Source of the DNA: an uncultured Bacteroidales bacterium
GTDB taxonomy: Bacteria; Bacteroidota; Bacteroidia; Bacteroidales; UBA3824
Length of the DNA: 41,003 bases
Reading direction: 5' to 3'
NCBI GenBank assembly: GCA_946409405.1
Contig: CAMJWL010000008.1
Location: 1-41,003 of the forward strand
The position numbers and the translations under genes were made by a program. Within the stretch, counting starts at the first letter, position 1; every line of letters begins with the position of its first letter. This document shows positions 7,670 through 16,003 of the stretch, in pieces. Below the pieces are notes generated by a model, which ran no database searches, was not told where the DNA came from, and worked only from the letters and a program-made list of their open reading frames with translations.

Positions 7670-7716
7670 ATTACTGGGCGAAAAACGTAATTTTTTGACG
7701 ATTTTCGCCCAGTAAT
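7670..7716. terminator. Long hairpin terminator
   Basis: A 15-bp perfect stem (7670-7684 with 7702-7716; arm ATTACTGGGCGAAAA) with a 17-nt A/T-rich loop sits between convergent genes, just after the stop of the minus-strand phosphatase. It probably works in both directions. Confidence 0.7.
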
Positions 7717-7722
7717 ATTCTA

Positions 7723-9558
7723 TTACACCCTTACACCAATCATGGTAATATCGTCTAATTGGAACGAATTTCCGCGCCATTCGGTGATGATTTCAATCAG
7801 ACGTTTGCCGAGGCGGGGCATCGACAGTGAATCGTTTTCAATAAGGCATTTTTCAAGACGTTTGCCCTTGAATTTCTCGGCGTCGGGATTGGTCTGGTCT
7901 TTGTAACCGTCGCTCATAAAGAACAATTTGTCGCCTTTAACCAACTCAAAATCAAAGGTTTGAAAACTGTTTTCCGTAGAATAGTTGCCCACAGGCATAC
8001 GATCGCCTTTGAGCCTTATAACTTTGCCCTCGTGCAAAACAAGCAACGACTGGTTTGCAGCCGCATATTTCATCGCCGTGCAGTCTGCATTAAACACCGC
8101 AACCGTCATGTCCATGCCGTCGCTCATTTCCATTGTATCGTCAACGCTCTTAATCAGCGTGGTTTTCACTGTATGACGCAGCCTGTTCAAAATTACACCC
8201 GGCAAAAATTCTTCTCCGGCAGAATCCATCATTACAAAAATATCTTTTAACGCGCTGATTCCCAACATACTGAGCAACGCTCCCGGAACGCCGTGCCCCG
8301 TGCAGTCGGCTTCCACTATTATCCGCTGCCCCCTGATGTTAGCCACCCTGTACCAGTCGCCCGAAACAATGTCGCGGGGTATGTAAATCACGAAACTGTC
8401 AGGGAAAAGTTTTTCCAAATCATCTTCCAAACTTACCGCCGCACGTTGTATTCTACTTGCATAACTAATTGATTCCGTGAGTGTTTGATTGGTTTCTGCA
8501 AGACGGTTACGCTGCTTGTTGAGGTCGTTGTTGATTGAAATAATTTCCTCGCTCTGCTGCTTCAACCTTTCGTTTTGCATGACGACTTCCTCCTGTTGCA
8601 GGTAAAATTTGTCAAGCATTTCAGAAATCTGCCCGAACTCGTTTGGCTCGTTTTTAAGTTCCAAAATTTCATCGTGATTGTTGTCGTTCAACGATTTGGA
8701 AATTTTAGAAAGCGGATTCATAATTTTCTTTTTCATAAACAGCAGGATTCCGCCCGCCGAAAGTATGCACATCAGCGCAAAAATTCCGAAGACGGGAATC
8801 AATTTGTCGAAGAAATTTTCCACCTCGTTTTCAAAAACCGAACACATGTAAGCCTCGTGATGGTTTGTGTAACTGTCTAATTGTTGGGAAACTACAATGT
8901 TGTTGTCTTCTTTTGGAACAAAGGTTCCGTTGCAGTCGAGACCGGTGTAAAGCGCGCCGAGCGACATTCTGAAATCCTCCAAAACCTCCGGCGTAATTGC
9001 CCTTACAAGCATCAGAAATCCTTGTGGCGGAAGTTGATGATTGTTGTCGGCAGAAGTAGTTATCGCACCGCCAAAATATTCCAGCAACACACTGTCTCTC
9101 AGTTGGAAAAACTCTTTTGTGCCGGTCTGCGAAAACTTGTCATAAAGGACGACAAAATTAAGCGAGAAAAAATCCAGATTTTCGTAACCCTCGGCAATTT
9201 TGGTATATATTTTTTGTCCGTTTTTATCAAAAATTGCCACCATAGCCGCCGAATACGCTTCCAACATATAGCCGATATTGTCTTCGAGCCACGCCGAATC
9301 GGGCTGCGTTCTTCCGGTGCAAATGTCTGCAAGGTCGTCCCATGCCGAATTGTACCTGACGGCGTATTGATAGTTTTCGGTTTTAGCCTTCCAAATCCTT
9401 TCGGTCATGTTCCGGCGTTCCTCCTTGGCAATTTGGGAGATAACCTTGTGCTGGTTGCTTTGCCAAACTATATAACTTATAAGGCTGACAATCAATATTA
9501 AAGATGACAGCACCGCTACTTTTATGGCATGTTTTAAGAGGGGGTAAAATCTTTTCAT
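7723..9558 (-). CDS. Membrane-bound SpoIIE-type (PP2C) serine phosphatase with CHASE4-like sensor
   Basis: 611 residues. Layout: TM helix 11-33; extracytoplasmic sensor about 34-250 with a CHASE4-like core (YAVRYNSAWDD, SAWLEDNIGYMLEAY); TM helix about 253-275; HAMP-like linker about 277-325; coiled coil about 320-365; SpoIIE/PP2C domain about 390-611. Metal-binding Asp residues are seen in VSGDWY (Asp401), EADCTGHGVPGA (Asp418), MSDGYKDQ (Asp550) and LDDITMIGV (Asp602/603). Such enzymes dephosphorylate anti-anti-sigma (STAS) proteins in partner-switching systems. No STAS or anti-sigma kinase gene is nearby, so the substrate is unknown. It is a paralogue of the protein at 28748-30670. Confidence 0.92.
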   Translation of the reverse strand: MKRFYPLLKHAIKVAVLSSLILIVSLISYIVWQSNQHKVISQIAKEERRNMTERIWKAKTENYQYAVRYNSAWDDLADICTGRTQPDSAWLEDNIGYMLEAYSAAMVAIFDKNGQKIYTKIAEGYENLDFFSLNFVVLYDKFSQTGTKEFFQLRDSVLLEYFGGAITTSADNNHQLPPQGFLMLVRAITPEVLEDFRMSLGALYTGLDCNGTFVPKEDNNIVVSQQLDSYTNHHEAYMCSVFENEVENFFDKLIPVFGIFALMCILSAGGILLFMKKKIMNPLSKISKSLNDNNHDEILELKNEPNEFGQISEMLDKFYLQQEEVVMQNERLKQQSEEIISINNDLNKQRNRLAETNQTLTESISYASRIQRAAVSLEDDLEKLFPDSFVIYIPRDIVSGDWYRVANIRGQRIIVEADCTGHGVPGALLSMLGISALKDIFVMMDSAGEEFLPGVILNRLRHTVKTTLIKSVDDTMEMSDGMDMTVAVFNADCTAMKYAAANQSLLVLHEGKVIRLKGDRMPVGNYSTENSFQTFDFELVKGDKLFFMSDGYKDQTNPDAEKFKGKRLEKCLIENDSLSMPRLGKRLIEIITEWRGNSFQLDDITMIGVRV

Positions 9559-9594
9559 AATTTCAGTATTTTCTAATGCGACTAATTTTTTTCA

Positions 9595-9602
9595 CAAATG
9601 TA
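9595..9602 (-). promoter_or_regulatory. Candidate -7 element of the phosphatase gene
   Basis: The minus strand reads TACATTTG (TAnnTTTG), 36 bp before the ATG. No TTG stands at the ideal upstream spacing, so confidence is modest. Confidence 0.4.
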
Positions 9603-9651
9603 TGAATAATTTTCTTTTCCCACCATCGTCAAACCCATTTTTTTGAAAAAT

Positions 9652-9698
9652 AAATCAATCGGCTCAAAATGCTTTTTTGAGCCGATTGATTATTTTTC
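9652..9698 (-). terminator. Terminator of the DUF4625/TonB operon
   Basis: A perfect 17-bp stem (9653-9669 with 9675-9691; arm AATCAATCGGCTCAAAA) with a 5-nt loop, U-rich on the exit side when read on the minus strand. It lies 24 bp beyond the DUF4625 stop codon. Confidence 0.85.
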
Positions 9699-9714
9699 GC
9701 TTAATTACAGTTTG

Positions 9715-10245
9715 TTATCTCTGCAAAATCTTTATCTCAAACGCCTTGAACGTCGAGAAGCCGGCCTTGTCGGTGACGGTGAGCATAAAGTGGTAGTCGC
9801 CGCCGTCGTACTCGTCGCCGTCGTCGGATTTGACAGGGAGGGCGATTTTGGTGTCAATCAGGAATTGAGTGCTGCCGGCAGGGATTGTGTAATCCTGCGT
9901 GAATTGGAACGCATCGCCGTCCTCGCCATCGTGGTGATGATGCTCTTCGCCTTCCTCGTGGTCGTGGTGTTCCTCGCCTTCCTCCTCGGTGGAGTGAGAG
10001 TGGTGGTCGAAATTGTTGTGGATGTTGACGCTGAACGAGCCAAGTTCCTCATTGTCAGTGAGAAGCAACTTCACGGGGATTTCCTCGCCGAAGTAGAATG
10101 TGGCGGCGTTTGCGGGCGATGCACCGTCGATTGATGCGTTGATTTGCGGTTTTTCGGTGTCGATGGTCTTGTCGTCGTCATTGTCGCAGGATGTGATTGC
10201 CGACATAATTAATGCCGACGCGATGATTGTCAGTAACTTTTTCAT
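9715..10245 (-). CDS. His-rich DUF4625-type surface lipoprotein
   Basis: 176 residues. The lipoprotein signal ends in AITSC (Cys20) followed by DNDDDK, an acidic surface-export signal. An Ig-like beta region follows (EKPQINASIDGASPANAATFYFGEEIPV), then HNNFDHHSHS and a His/Glu-rich stretch (about 80-112, including EEHHHHDGED), then a second beta region ending in DYHFMLTVTDKAG. This is the pattern I know as DUF4625. The His/acid cluster suggests binding of zinc, copper or a similar ion. It is 23 bp downstream of the TonB receptor gene and probably co-transcribed, so it may pass metal to that receptor; this is inference. Confidence 0.8.
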   Translation of the reverse strand: MKKLLTIIASALIMSAITSCDNDDDKTIDTEKPQINASIDGASPANAATFYFGEEIPVKLLLTDNEELGSFSVNIHNNFDHHSHSTEEEGEEHHDHEEGEEHHHHDGEDGDAFQFTQDYTIPAGSTQFLIDTKIALPVKSDDGDEYDGGDYHFMLTVTDKAGFSTFKAFEIKILQR

Positions 10246-10268
10246 TTTGTTTTTAATGATTAAATTGA

Positions 10269-12440
10269 TTAGAATTTTGCGGTCAAACTAATTATCACGC
10301 AACGCCCCTGACCCGGTACGTTGATGAGCCTGTAATAACTCGTGTGGTCGAAGTAAACCGTGTTGAGCAAATTTTTTACCCTCGATGACAACGAAACCTC
10401 CTTGCCGAAAACCACCGCCGAACAGCCCGCCGAAAATTCCGCCACGAAATATCCGTCTGTCCGGTTTTCGGGCGGTACGATGTCGGTAACTTTTGCGGCT
10501 TTTTTCGTGTCGATTCCTATATAAAATTCCTGAAAAACACATTTTCTTGGCTTGTCTTTGTCGCCTTTGAGGCGGTATGTGAAGACGGTTTCCATACCGA
10601 TTGTGGCGGGCGGGGCGAAGGGCAGCGAATAGCCTTTCTTCTCTCCGTCCAACTGCCGCGATTTCACAAACTCGCCGCTCAGGGCAACTTCTATTTTGGT
10701 GTGGTGGAAGGGCGCAAACCTATTGTCGGCTACAAAACGCGCCTCCACCTCGCCGCCATACCTCAAAACTCTGCACTGCGTATAATTGTAGATTTGATTG
10801 CCGTTGCCATACAGACGGTCGAAGCGCGGCGTGGGGTTTAGGAATATGTAATTGCCAAAATATCCCACAAACGGCGACATCGACACCGTAAACATTCTCG
10901 ATAAGTAATCTACCTGAAAATCAACCTGATACGAGGTTTCACTTTTGAGGTTTGGGTCGCCAATTTCATAACTAAAATTATGATAATTGACACCATTGGC
11001 GGCGAGTTCCTTGGCGATTGGCATACGGAAACCTTTGGCGAGGTTGAGTTTGTAATTCATCTTGCCGTGGCGTGTGCTGACACCGCAGCCAAATGTAAAA
11101 TCGCCAAAATTCCTGTCCAAATCTTCTGCCCTCGTTACGTATTCGCCTTCCGTGGCAAACCAATCCAAGTATCTGTCTGTCTTGATGTTGCCAACATCAT
11201 AACGAACACCCGCCTGCAAGACCGTGCCGCCCAAAATCCTGTATTCCAACGACGAGAAAGCCCCCGCCGTCATGCTCCTGAACGCCGGAATTATAAAACA
11301 TCTTCCGCCGATTTCGTTGCGCTGATATTCGCCGCTGATGCCGCTTTTGAGTAATATTTCCTTTATGGGGACGGTTGCAACGGCGTTGATGGACAGCACA
11401 TCTTTGTCGTAAAGATATTCTGTATCAGGATTTTGCAACGTTTCGGGACAATGCGTTGGCATATAGCCGTGGCTTACGTATTCGCTCAATTCTTCGCGGT
11501 GGTTGTGCTGATAGGCGGCGTTTATGGTGAATGTCGCCGATGCAGTCCAATGGTCCAATTGCAGCGCGGTTTTCAAGTGGTTGACGCTGTAAGACGGCGA
11601 AAGAATGTCGCGGATGTTGCGGTCGTGGGCGGCTTCGTTGACGCGGCGCGGTTCGAGGCCGTGCGCGTTGGCAAACATCCCGCCCTCCGAATTGACGTTT
11701 GAGATGCTTGCGCGGAGTTTATAGTTGTTGCCAACAACGCCCGCCGACACCGCAAAATCGCGCTCTGCCCCGGCAGTGTTCCTGAGACGGTGGTCTTTCA
11801 GTTTCACCCTATAAGAATAGATGCTGATGTAGTCGGTTGGTACTTTGTAATCGGCGTAATCTTGCGCAGTAGCCCTTACGGAAAAGAAAAACTTCTCCTT
11901 GCGCCCTTCCACGTCCGCCGAACCGCCAAAAAATCCGTTGCTACTTTTTGCGGTCATATTTACGCAGCCTTTGAGGGTGTGTTTTGATGGGATTTTTTGG
12001 GTATTGAGCCGCAACACGCCACCCACGGCATCCGAACCGTATTCCAACGATGCAGGGCCTTTGATAACCTCGGCTTCGAGTACGGAATATTGATCCACTT
12101 CGAGTCCGTGGTCGCTGCCCCATTGTTGGGATTCGTGGCGGATGTTGTCTTCGATGACGGCAACTCGCTGAAAACCAAGCCCTCTCACTACAGGTTTGCC
12201 CTGCGACGAACCTATCGTGATGGACGAAAGTCCGGGGATTTTTTCGAGGCTTTCGCTGAGGCTGCCGCCCAAATTGCCCATTATAAACTCATTGTCAACA
12301 CTCTCTACTGATTTGGAAGTCAGGAGGTTGCGTTTGGTTGCATTGTCTTCTATGGTGATGGCGTCGTGTTCCACGTCTTGCGCGTACACGCCCATACACA
12401 CACAGCAGCACAATGCAGTAGCATACGCCTTTGCAAGCAT
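10269..12440 (-). CDS. TonB-dependent outer-membrane receptor, probably metal uptake
   Basis: 723 residues. Signal peptide MLAKAYATALCCCVCMGVYAQ, a TonB-box region near residues 25-35 (HDAITIEDN), a plug domain about 45-160 (PVVRGLGFQRVAVIEDNI, IKGPASLEYGSDAVGGVLR) and a C-terminal beta-barrel ending in VIISLTAKF with the usual terminal Phe. There is no carboxypeptidase-like N-terminal domain, so it is a classical receptor and not SusC. The plug segment RHESQQWGSDHGLEVDQ resembles receptors of the ZnuD/metal group. Its neighbours, a His-rich lipoprotein and a DUF2946-like Cys protein, support a metal substrate. The ion itself cannot be read from the sequence. Confidence 0.9.
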   Translation of the reverse strand: MLAKAYATALCCCVCMGVYAQDVEHDAITIEDNATKRNLLTSKSVESVDNEFIMGNLGGSLSESLEKIPGLSSITIGSSQGKPVVRGLGFQRVAVIEDNIRHESQQWGSDHGLEVDQYSVLEAEVIKGPASLEYGSDAVGGVLRLNTQKIPSKHTLKGCVNMTAKSSNGFFGGSADVEGRKEKFFFSVRATAQDYADYKVPTDYISIYSYRVKLKDHRLRNTAGAERDFAVSAGVVGNNYKLRASISNVNSEGGMFANAHGLEPRRVNEAAHDRNIRDILSPSYSVNHLKTALQLDHWTASATFTINAAYQHNHREELSEYVSHGYMPTHCPETLQNPDTEYLYDKDVLSINAVATVPIKEILLKSGISGEYQRNEIGGRCFIIPAFRSMTAGAFSSLEYRILGGTVLQAGVRYDVGNIKTDRYLDWFATEGEYVTRAEDLDRNFGDFTFGCGVSTRHGKMNYKLNLAKGFRMPIAKELAANGVNYHNFSYEIGDPNLKSETSYQVDFQVDYLSRMFTVSMSPFVGYFGNYIFLNPTPRFDRLYGNGNQIYNYTQCRVLRYGGEVEARFVADNRFAPFHHTKIEVALSGEFVKSRQLDGEKKGYSLPFAPPATIGMETVFTYRLKGDKDKPRKCVFQEFYIGIDTKKAAKVTDIVPPENRTDGYFVAEFSAGCSAVVFGKEVSLSSRVKNLLNTVYFDHTSYYRLINVPGQGRCVIISLTAKF

Positions 12441-12497
12441 CTGTGATATAGGATGTTAAGTTATGTAGGAATCAATAAAAAAAGGGTAAAAAAGATG

Positions 12498-12803
12498 CTA
12501 AGCCTCGGGCGGCCCCCTGATTACTAACGAATTGACTGTTTTGTTGCAAAGATGCCCTAAGATTGAGGGTACAAACACTGCCACGTCGCGCATTACAACT
12601 ATGATGGCAGGTGTGGTGTCGCTATGTTCAAAAGACGGAAATTCGAGGCAACACAGCGCACAATGTTCGCTTATCGTCTCGCCTGCTGTCTCCGTATTCG
12701 TGTGGTAGGTTACGTGATAGTTTTTGGCGACGGGTGCCAACACCGTTATCGCTGCAAAAATCAGCGCACAAAGTATTCTGATATGTCTTTGATATCTGTT
12801 CAT
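12498..12803 (-). CDS. Small DUF2946-like Cys-rich membrane protein
   Basis: 101 residues from the ATG at 12803; an upstream in-frame extension to 12875 is unlikely because a promoter -7 element lies inside it. It has a hydrophobic N-terminal helix (about 9-26), then EHCALCCLEF with three clustered cysteines, a second hydrophobic segment (about 64-84) and the C-terminus SLVIRGPPEA. The cysteine cluster, the hydrophobic segment and the terminal R-G/A-P-P are the marks I associate with DUF2946-type proteins, often found beside metal-related TonB receptors. It lies 57 bp upstream of the receptor gene on the same strand. A role in metal handling is inference. Confidence 0.6.
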   Translation of the reverse strand: MNRYQRHIRILCALIFAAITVLAPVAKNYHVTYHTNTETAGETISEHCALCCLEFPSFEHSDTTPAIIVVMRDVAVFVPSILGHLCNKTVNSLVIRGPPEA

Positions 12804-12823
12804 CAAGTTTTGCTTGTAGCCAT

Positions 12824-12831
12824 CAAAGATA
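12824..12831 (-). promoter_or_regulatory. -7 element for the metal-uptake operon
   Basis: The minus strand reads TATCTTTG (TAnnTTTG), 20 bp before the ATG at 12803. No clear upstream TTG is seen at the ideal spacing. It supports 12803 as the true start. Confidence 0.5.
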
Positions 12832-12855
12832 AGATAAAGTGAAACGTTTTTGTGT

Positions 12856-12889
12856 AAAAAAAACGGCAAACTCATTTCTGACTTTGCCG
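12856..12889 (-). terminator. Intrinsic terminator of the tRNA pair
   Basis: Stem CGGCAAA/TTTGCCG (12864-12870 with 12883-12889) followed on the minus strand by eight consecutive T (12863-12856). It lies 28 bp beyond the tRNA-Lys 3' end. Confidence 0.85.
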
Positions 12890-12917
12890 CCTCACTTTTT
12901 CATTATGGAAACTTGTG

Positions 12918-12990
12918 TCGGTCTCCAGGGGATCGAACCCTGGACCCACTGATTAAGAGTCAGTTGCTCTACCAACTGAGCTAGAGACCG
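12918..12990 (-). tRNA. tRNA-Lys (anticodon CTT)
   Basis: A 73-nt cloverleaf read on the minus strand: acceptor CGGTCTC pairing with GAGACCG, D arm GCTC...GAGC, anticodon loop CTCTTAA on an ACTGA/TCAGT stem, and T arm CAGGG-TTCGATC-CCCTG. The discriminator is A; the 3' CCA is not encoded. Anticodon CTT reads AAG (Lys). Confidence 0.97.
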
Positions 12991-13009
12991 TTTTTCAATA
13001 AAATTATTG

Positions 13010-13082
13010 AGCGGGAGACGAGACTCGGACTCGCGACCCCAACCTTGGCAAGGTTGTGCTCTACCAACTGAGCTACTCCCGC
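13010..13082 (-). tRNA. tRNA-Gly (anticodon GCC)
   Basis: A 73-nt cloverleaf on the minus strand: acceptor GCGGGAG/CTCCCGC, D arm GCTC...GAGC, anticodon stem CAACC/GGTTG with loop TTGCCAA, T arm present. The discriminator is U73 as usual for tRNA-Gly; CCA is not encoded. It is 19 bp upstream of tRNA-Lys in the same transcript. Confidence 0.97.
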
Positions 13083-13151
13083 AGGTAATTTGTTGCTGCA
13101 TTATGTCTAAGAACTTTTTGCTTAGGGTTTCCTTGTTTCCCTTTTGCGCTG

Positions 13152-13183
13152 CAAAGGTAATACGTTTTTGCGGTTCCAACAAA
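13152..13183 (-). promoter_or_regulatory. Promoter of the tRNA-Gly/tRNA-Lys unit
   Basis: Minus strand TTTG (13183-13180), 20 nt, TACCTTTG (13159-13152): a full match to the Bacteroidetes consensus. The remaining bases of 13184-13327 are AT-rich with no gene seen. Confidence 0.85.
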
Positions 13184-13327
13184 TTTTTTTGGATTTTTTT
13201 TTCATATTTTTTTATTTTTTGATATTAACGATTGCTAATCAGGTGATTATAATTACCGCTCGTTGCGCGAAATACAATAGTTAAATAAAATTTGTACTTA
13301 TTAGCACCAACTAACAACAAATTTGCG

Positions 13328-13335
13328 TACCTTTG
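13328..13335 (+). promoter_or_regulatory. -7 element of the S41 peptidase gene
   Basis: TACCTTTG matches TAnnTTTG and lies 31 bp before the ATG at 13367. The upstream TTG element is not evident at the right distance. Confidence 0.5.
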
Positions 13336-13366
13336 TAAATCGTTATCAACACAAAAAAACGGACAA

Positions 13367-14803
13367 ATGAACATCAGAAAAATAACTTTGGCGGCTGCAA
13401 TGGTAGCCGCGTTATTGGCCACAGGATGCGACTACGCTGAAAAAGACGACGTTATTGTGTCGCGCCGAGCCAAGGAGGCTTATGAAGAAGCCTACAACAA
13501 CAACGACAAGTACCTCGTCTGGGAGTTTATACACAGCGTTTCATACGTGTATTACCTGTGGAACAACAATGTGCCAGCCAACATCGACTACTCCTTGTAC
13601 GAGACTCCACAAGACCTGTTTGAGAGTTTCAGGCACAGGGACGACAGGTTTTCGGTGGTAATCAACAATTACACCGAGGCCAACGAATCGTTAGACAACA
13701 TCTACGAATCAGACGGCATCAATTACGAACTCTACCTCGAAAAACAGGGTTCTGACAACGTGGTTGCCACCGTGGAATATGTGTACGACGGCACACCTGC
13801 CAAGGAGGCGGGCATCAAGCGCGGATACGTAATCCACAAGGTAAACGGCACGCAACTCACCACGTCCAATTACAATGAACTTCTAAAGCAAAAGACCTGC
13901 ACCTACACGTACAGTACAATCTCCGTTAAGGAGCAACATGGCGAGACCATTACCGAGTATGGAGACGAACTCCACGAATCGCCCGCCATTACTAAAAGGC
14001 ATCTGACCATCGACCCCATCCTCAAAACTTCCGTTACCGTAAAGGACGGCCGCAGGATAGGATATTTCCTTTTCGACTCCTTTACTCTGGACACCAAGGG
14101 CGTCATCGATGCCATCGAAAGCCTCGAGGCGCAGCAAATAGAAGACCTCGTGCTTGACCTCCGTATCAATACAGGCGGTTACATAAACACCCTCGACACC
14201 CTCGCGGCGATGCTCGTGCCAGACGGACACGAAGGCGACCTCTTTATGACAGACACCTACAACCAGGCACTTGCCGCAGAATTACGCCAGGAATCTAATG
14301 ACCCAAACTTCAACAAGAGATTCTTTGCGAGCGGTTTGCCAAACTTGCACCTCAGCCGCATCTTCATCCTCACTTCTAATAATACTGCAAGCTCGAGCGA
14401 ACAGTTGATTTCTGGACTTATGCCATACATGCCCGTTACCCTTATCGGCGACCGCACTTACGGCAAGTTTACAGGCAATCTCCTCCTCAACGACGTAGCG
14501 CACGAAGGCTCCGACCCCGACGGCATTCCGTACAGCGAATGGGCGGTGTATCTCAGTGTGATGCAATGCAACAATGCCAATGGCGAGATGAACTTCGCGA
14601 ACGGTTTTACACCAGACTACAAAATCCCCGACATCTACCGCCACGAACTTGGCGACGAGCAAGAGCCGCTATTTGCCAAGGCTCTTGAACTCTGCACTGG
14701 CTCGCTGGCAAAGTCGGCTAAAACCTACCGTACACCATTCCAAGACTACATCGGACATTACGGAAAACCGTCAATCAAGTACAGTCTCATTGTCAACAGA
14801 TAA
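13367..14803 (+). CDS. S41-family (C-terminal processing type) peptidase lipoprotein
   Basis: 478 residues from the ATG at 13367; an open frame reaches 13292 but the promoter element at 13328 lies within it. Lipoprotein signal ending LLATGC (Cys21). The N-terminal helical region (about 30-115) is followed by a PDZ-like domain (about 125-185, with DGTPAKEAGIKRGYVIHKVNG) and the S41 catalytic domain (about 225-460). The active site shows NTASSSE with Ser344 as nucleophile and TYGKF with Lys367 as general base, plus DLRINTGGY as the substrate/oxyanion region. The protein probably works at the cell envelope. Substrates are unknown, and it appears to be monocistronic. Confidence 0.9.
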   Translation: MNIRKITLAAAMVAALLATGCDYAEKDDVIVSRRAKEAYEEAYNNNDKYLVWEFIHSVSYVYYLWNNNVPANIDYSLYETPQDLFESFRHRDDRFSVVINNYTEANESLDNIYESDGINYELYLEKQGSDNVVATVEYVYDGTPAKEAGIKRGYVIHKVNGTQLTTSNYNELLKQKTCTYTYSTISVKEQHGETITEYGDELHESPAITKRHLTIDPILKTSVTVKDGRRIGYFLFDSFTLDTKGVIDAIESLEAQQIEDLVLDLRINTGGYINTLDTLAAMLVPDGHEGDLFMTDTYNQALAAELRQESNDPNFNKRFFASGLPNLHLSRIFILTSNNTASSSEQLISGLMPYMPVTLIGDRTYGKFTGNLLLNDVAHEGSDPDGIPYSEWAVYLSVMQCNNANGEMNFANGFTPDYKIPDIYRHELGDEQEPLFAKALELCTGSLAKSAKTYRTPFQDYIGHYGKPSIKYSLIVNR

Positions 14804-14891
14804 TAATTTAAGGCTACAAAAGTTGTGCAAGGAACAGTTTTTGCATTATTTTTGATAGCGCATTTTGAATACCAAAAACTTTAATATAACA

Positions 14892-15956
14892 ATGATAAAG
14901 ACAGAAACCTACGATGCCGCAAAAGGCGTGGAAATCTACACCATCGGCAACAAGAAAGGCATGACAGCCTCCTTCATCAGGCGCGGCGCCACGGTAACGA
15001 GCATCCGCGTACCTGACAAGAACGGCAAAATCGAGAACGTTGTAGTGGAACTCAAAGACTACGACGAATACCTCCGCAACGCTTCCTACATCGGCGTAGT
15101 GCCGGGCAGGTACGCCAACCGCATAGGCGGCGCAAAGTTCACCCTCGATGGCAAGGAGTACACCCTCAACCCCAACGACGGCCCCAACTCCCTGCACGGC
15201 GGTCCCAACGGATTTAGCACCAAGGATTGGACGGTGAAGGAGATGAAGGACGACGAGCAAAACGGCGCGCAGATTACCTTTGAGTATTTTAGTCCCGACG
15301 GCGAAGAAAACTTCCCCGGAAACCTCACTGCCACAGTTACTTACCGCGTTACGGAGAACAACGAACTCTCCATCCACTATCAGGCTACCACCGACAAGGC
15401 TACGCCCGTAAACCTCACACAACACGCATACTTCAACCTCAGCGGCGATTTTAAGACACCTGCCATCGCCGATTATGCGATACTCATCAACGCCAATTCT
15501 ATCACCGAAATCACCGACGACTGCATCCCGACGGGTGTCCTCGCACCGGTGGACGGCACGGTGTACGATTTCAAGCAATTCCGCCGCCTGAAAACCATCA
15601 AGGATTTCTATTACGACCACAATTTTGTACTCAACAGCAAGGGCAATGGCGAACTCAACCTCGCCGCCGAAGTGGAAGACCCGGAGAGCGGACGTATTAT
15701 GAAGGTGTTCACCACGTCGCCCGGTATGCAGTTTTACACCGGCAACTGGCTCGACGGCACACTTACCACCAAGACCGGCAAGCTCGTTACGAGGCAGAGT
15801 GCGTGCTGTTTTGAGACGCAGTTTTTCCCCGATTCGCCCAACAAGCCCAACTTCCCCGACACCATTCTTCGCCCCGGACAGAATTACTGCCAGAAGACCG
15901 TGTTCAAATTTGAAGTGGAGACCGACGGCGACCGCAAATTTTTCCCGGAAGTATAG
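14892..15956 (+). CDS. galM: Aldose 1-epimerase (mutarotase)
   Basis: 354 residues from the ATG at 14892; the open frame extends to 14865 but the conserved start is MIKTETYDAAKG. It interconverts alpha and beta anomers of aldoses such as galactose and glucose in the cytoplasm. Conserved family residues are visible: PGRYANRIGGAKF, NSLHGGPNGF (His for substrate binding), NLTQHAYFNLSG (catalytic His) and CFETQFFPDSPN (catalytic Glu), with the C-terminal ILRPGQNY. It lacks a signal peptide, unlike secreted family members. The next gene begins 47 bp later on the same strand, but a shared transcript is not proven. Confidence 0.95.
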   Translation: MIKTETYDAAKGVEIYTIGNKKGMTASFIRRGATVTSIRVPDKNGKIENVVVELKDYDEYLRNASYIGVVPGRYANRIGGAKFTLDGKEYTLNPNDGPNSLHGGPNGFSTKDWTVKEMKDDEQNGAQITFEYFSPDGEENFPGNLTATVTYRVTENNELSIHYQATTDKATPVNLTQHAYFNLSGDFKTPAIADYAILINANSITEITDDCIPTGVLAPVDGTVYDFKQFRRLKTIKDFYYDHNFVLNSKGNGELNLAAEVEDPESGRIMKVFTTSPGMQFYTGNWLDGTLTTKTGKLVTRQSACCFETQFFPDSPNKPNFPDTILRPGQNYCQKTVFKFEVETDGDRKFFPEV

Positions 15957-16003
15957 GGGAATGAGGGGTTCTGCACCCGATTAACACCTTAATAATCAAT
16001 ACT

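Noticed and set aside
14824-14846. Possible terminator after the S41 peptidase gene
   Set aside because: The TGCAA/TTGCA pairing is short and the loop unstable; not enough to call.
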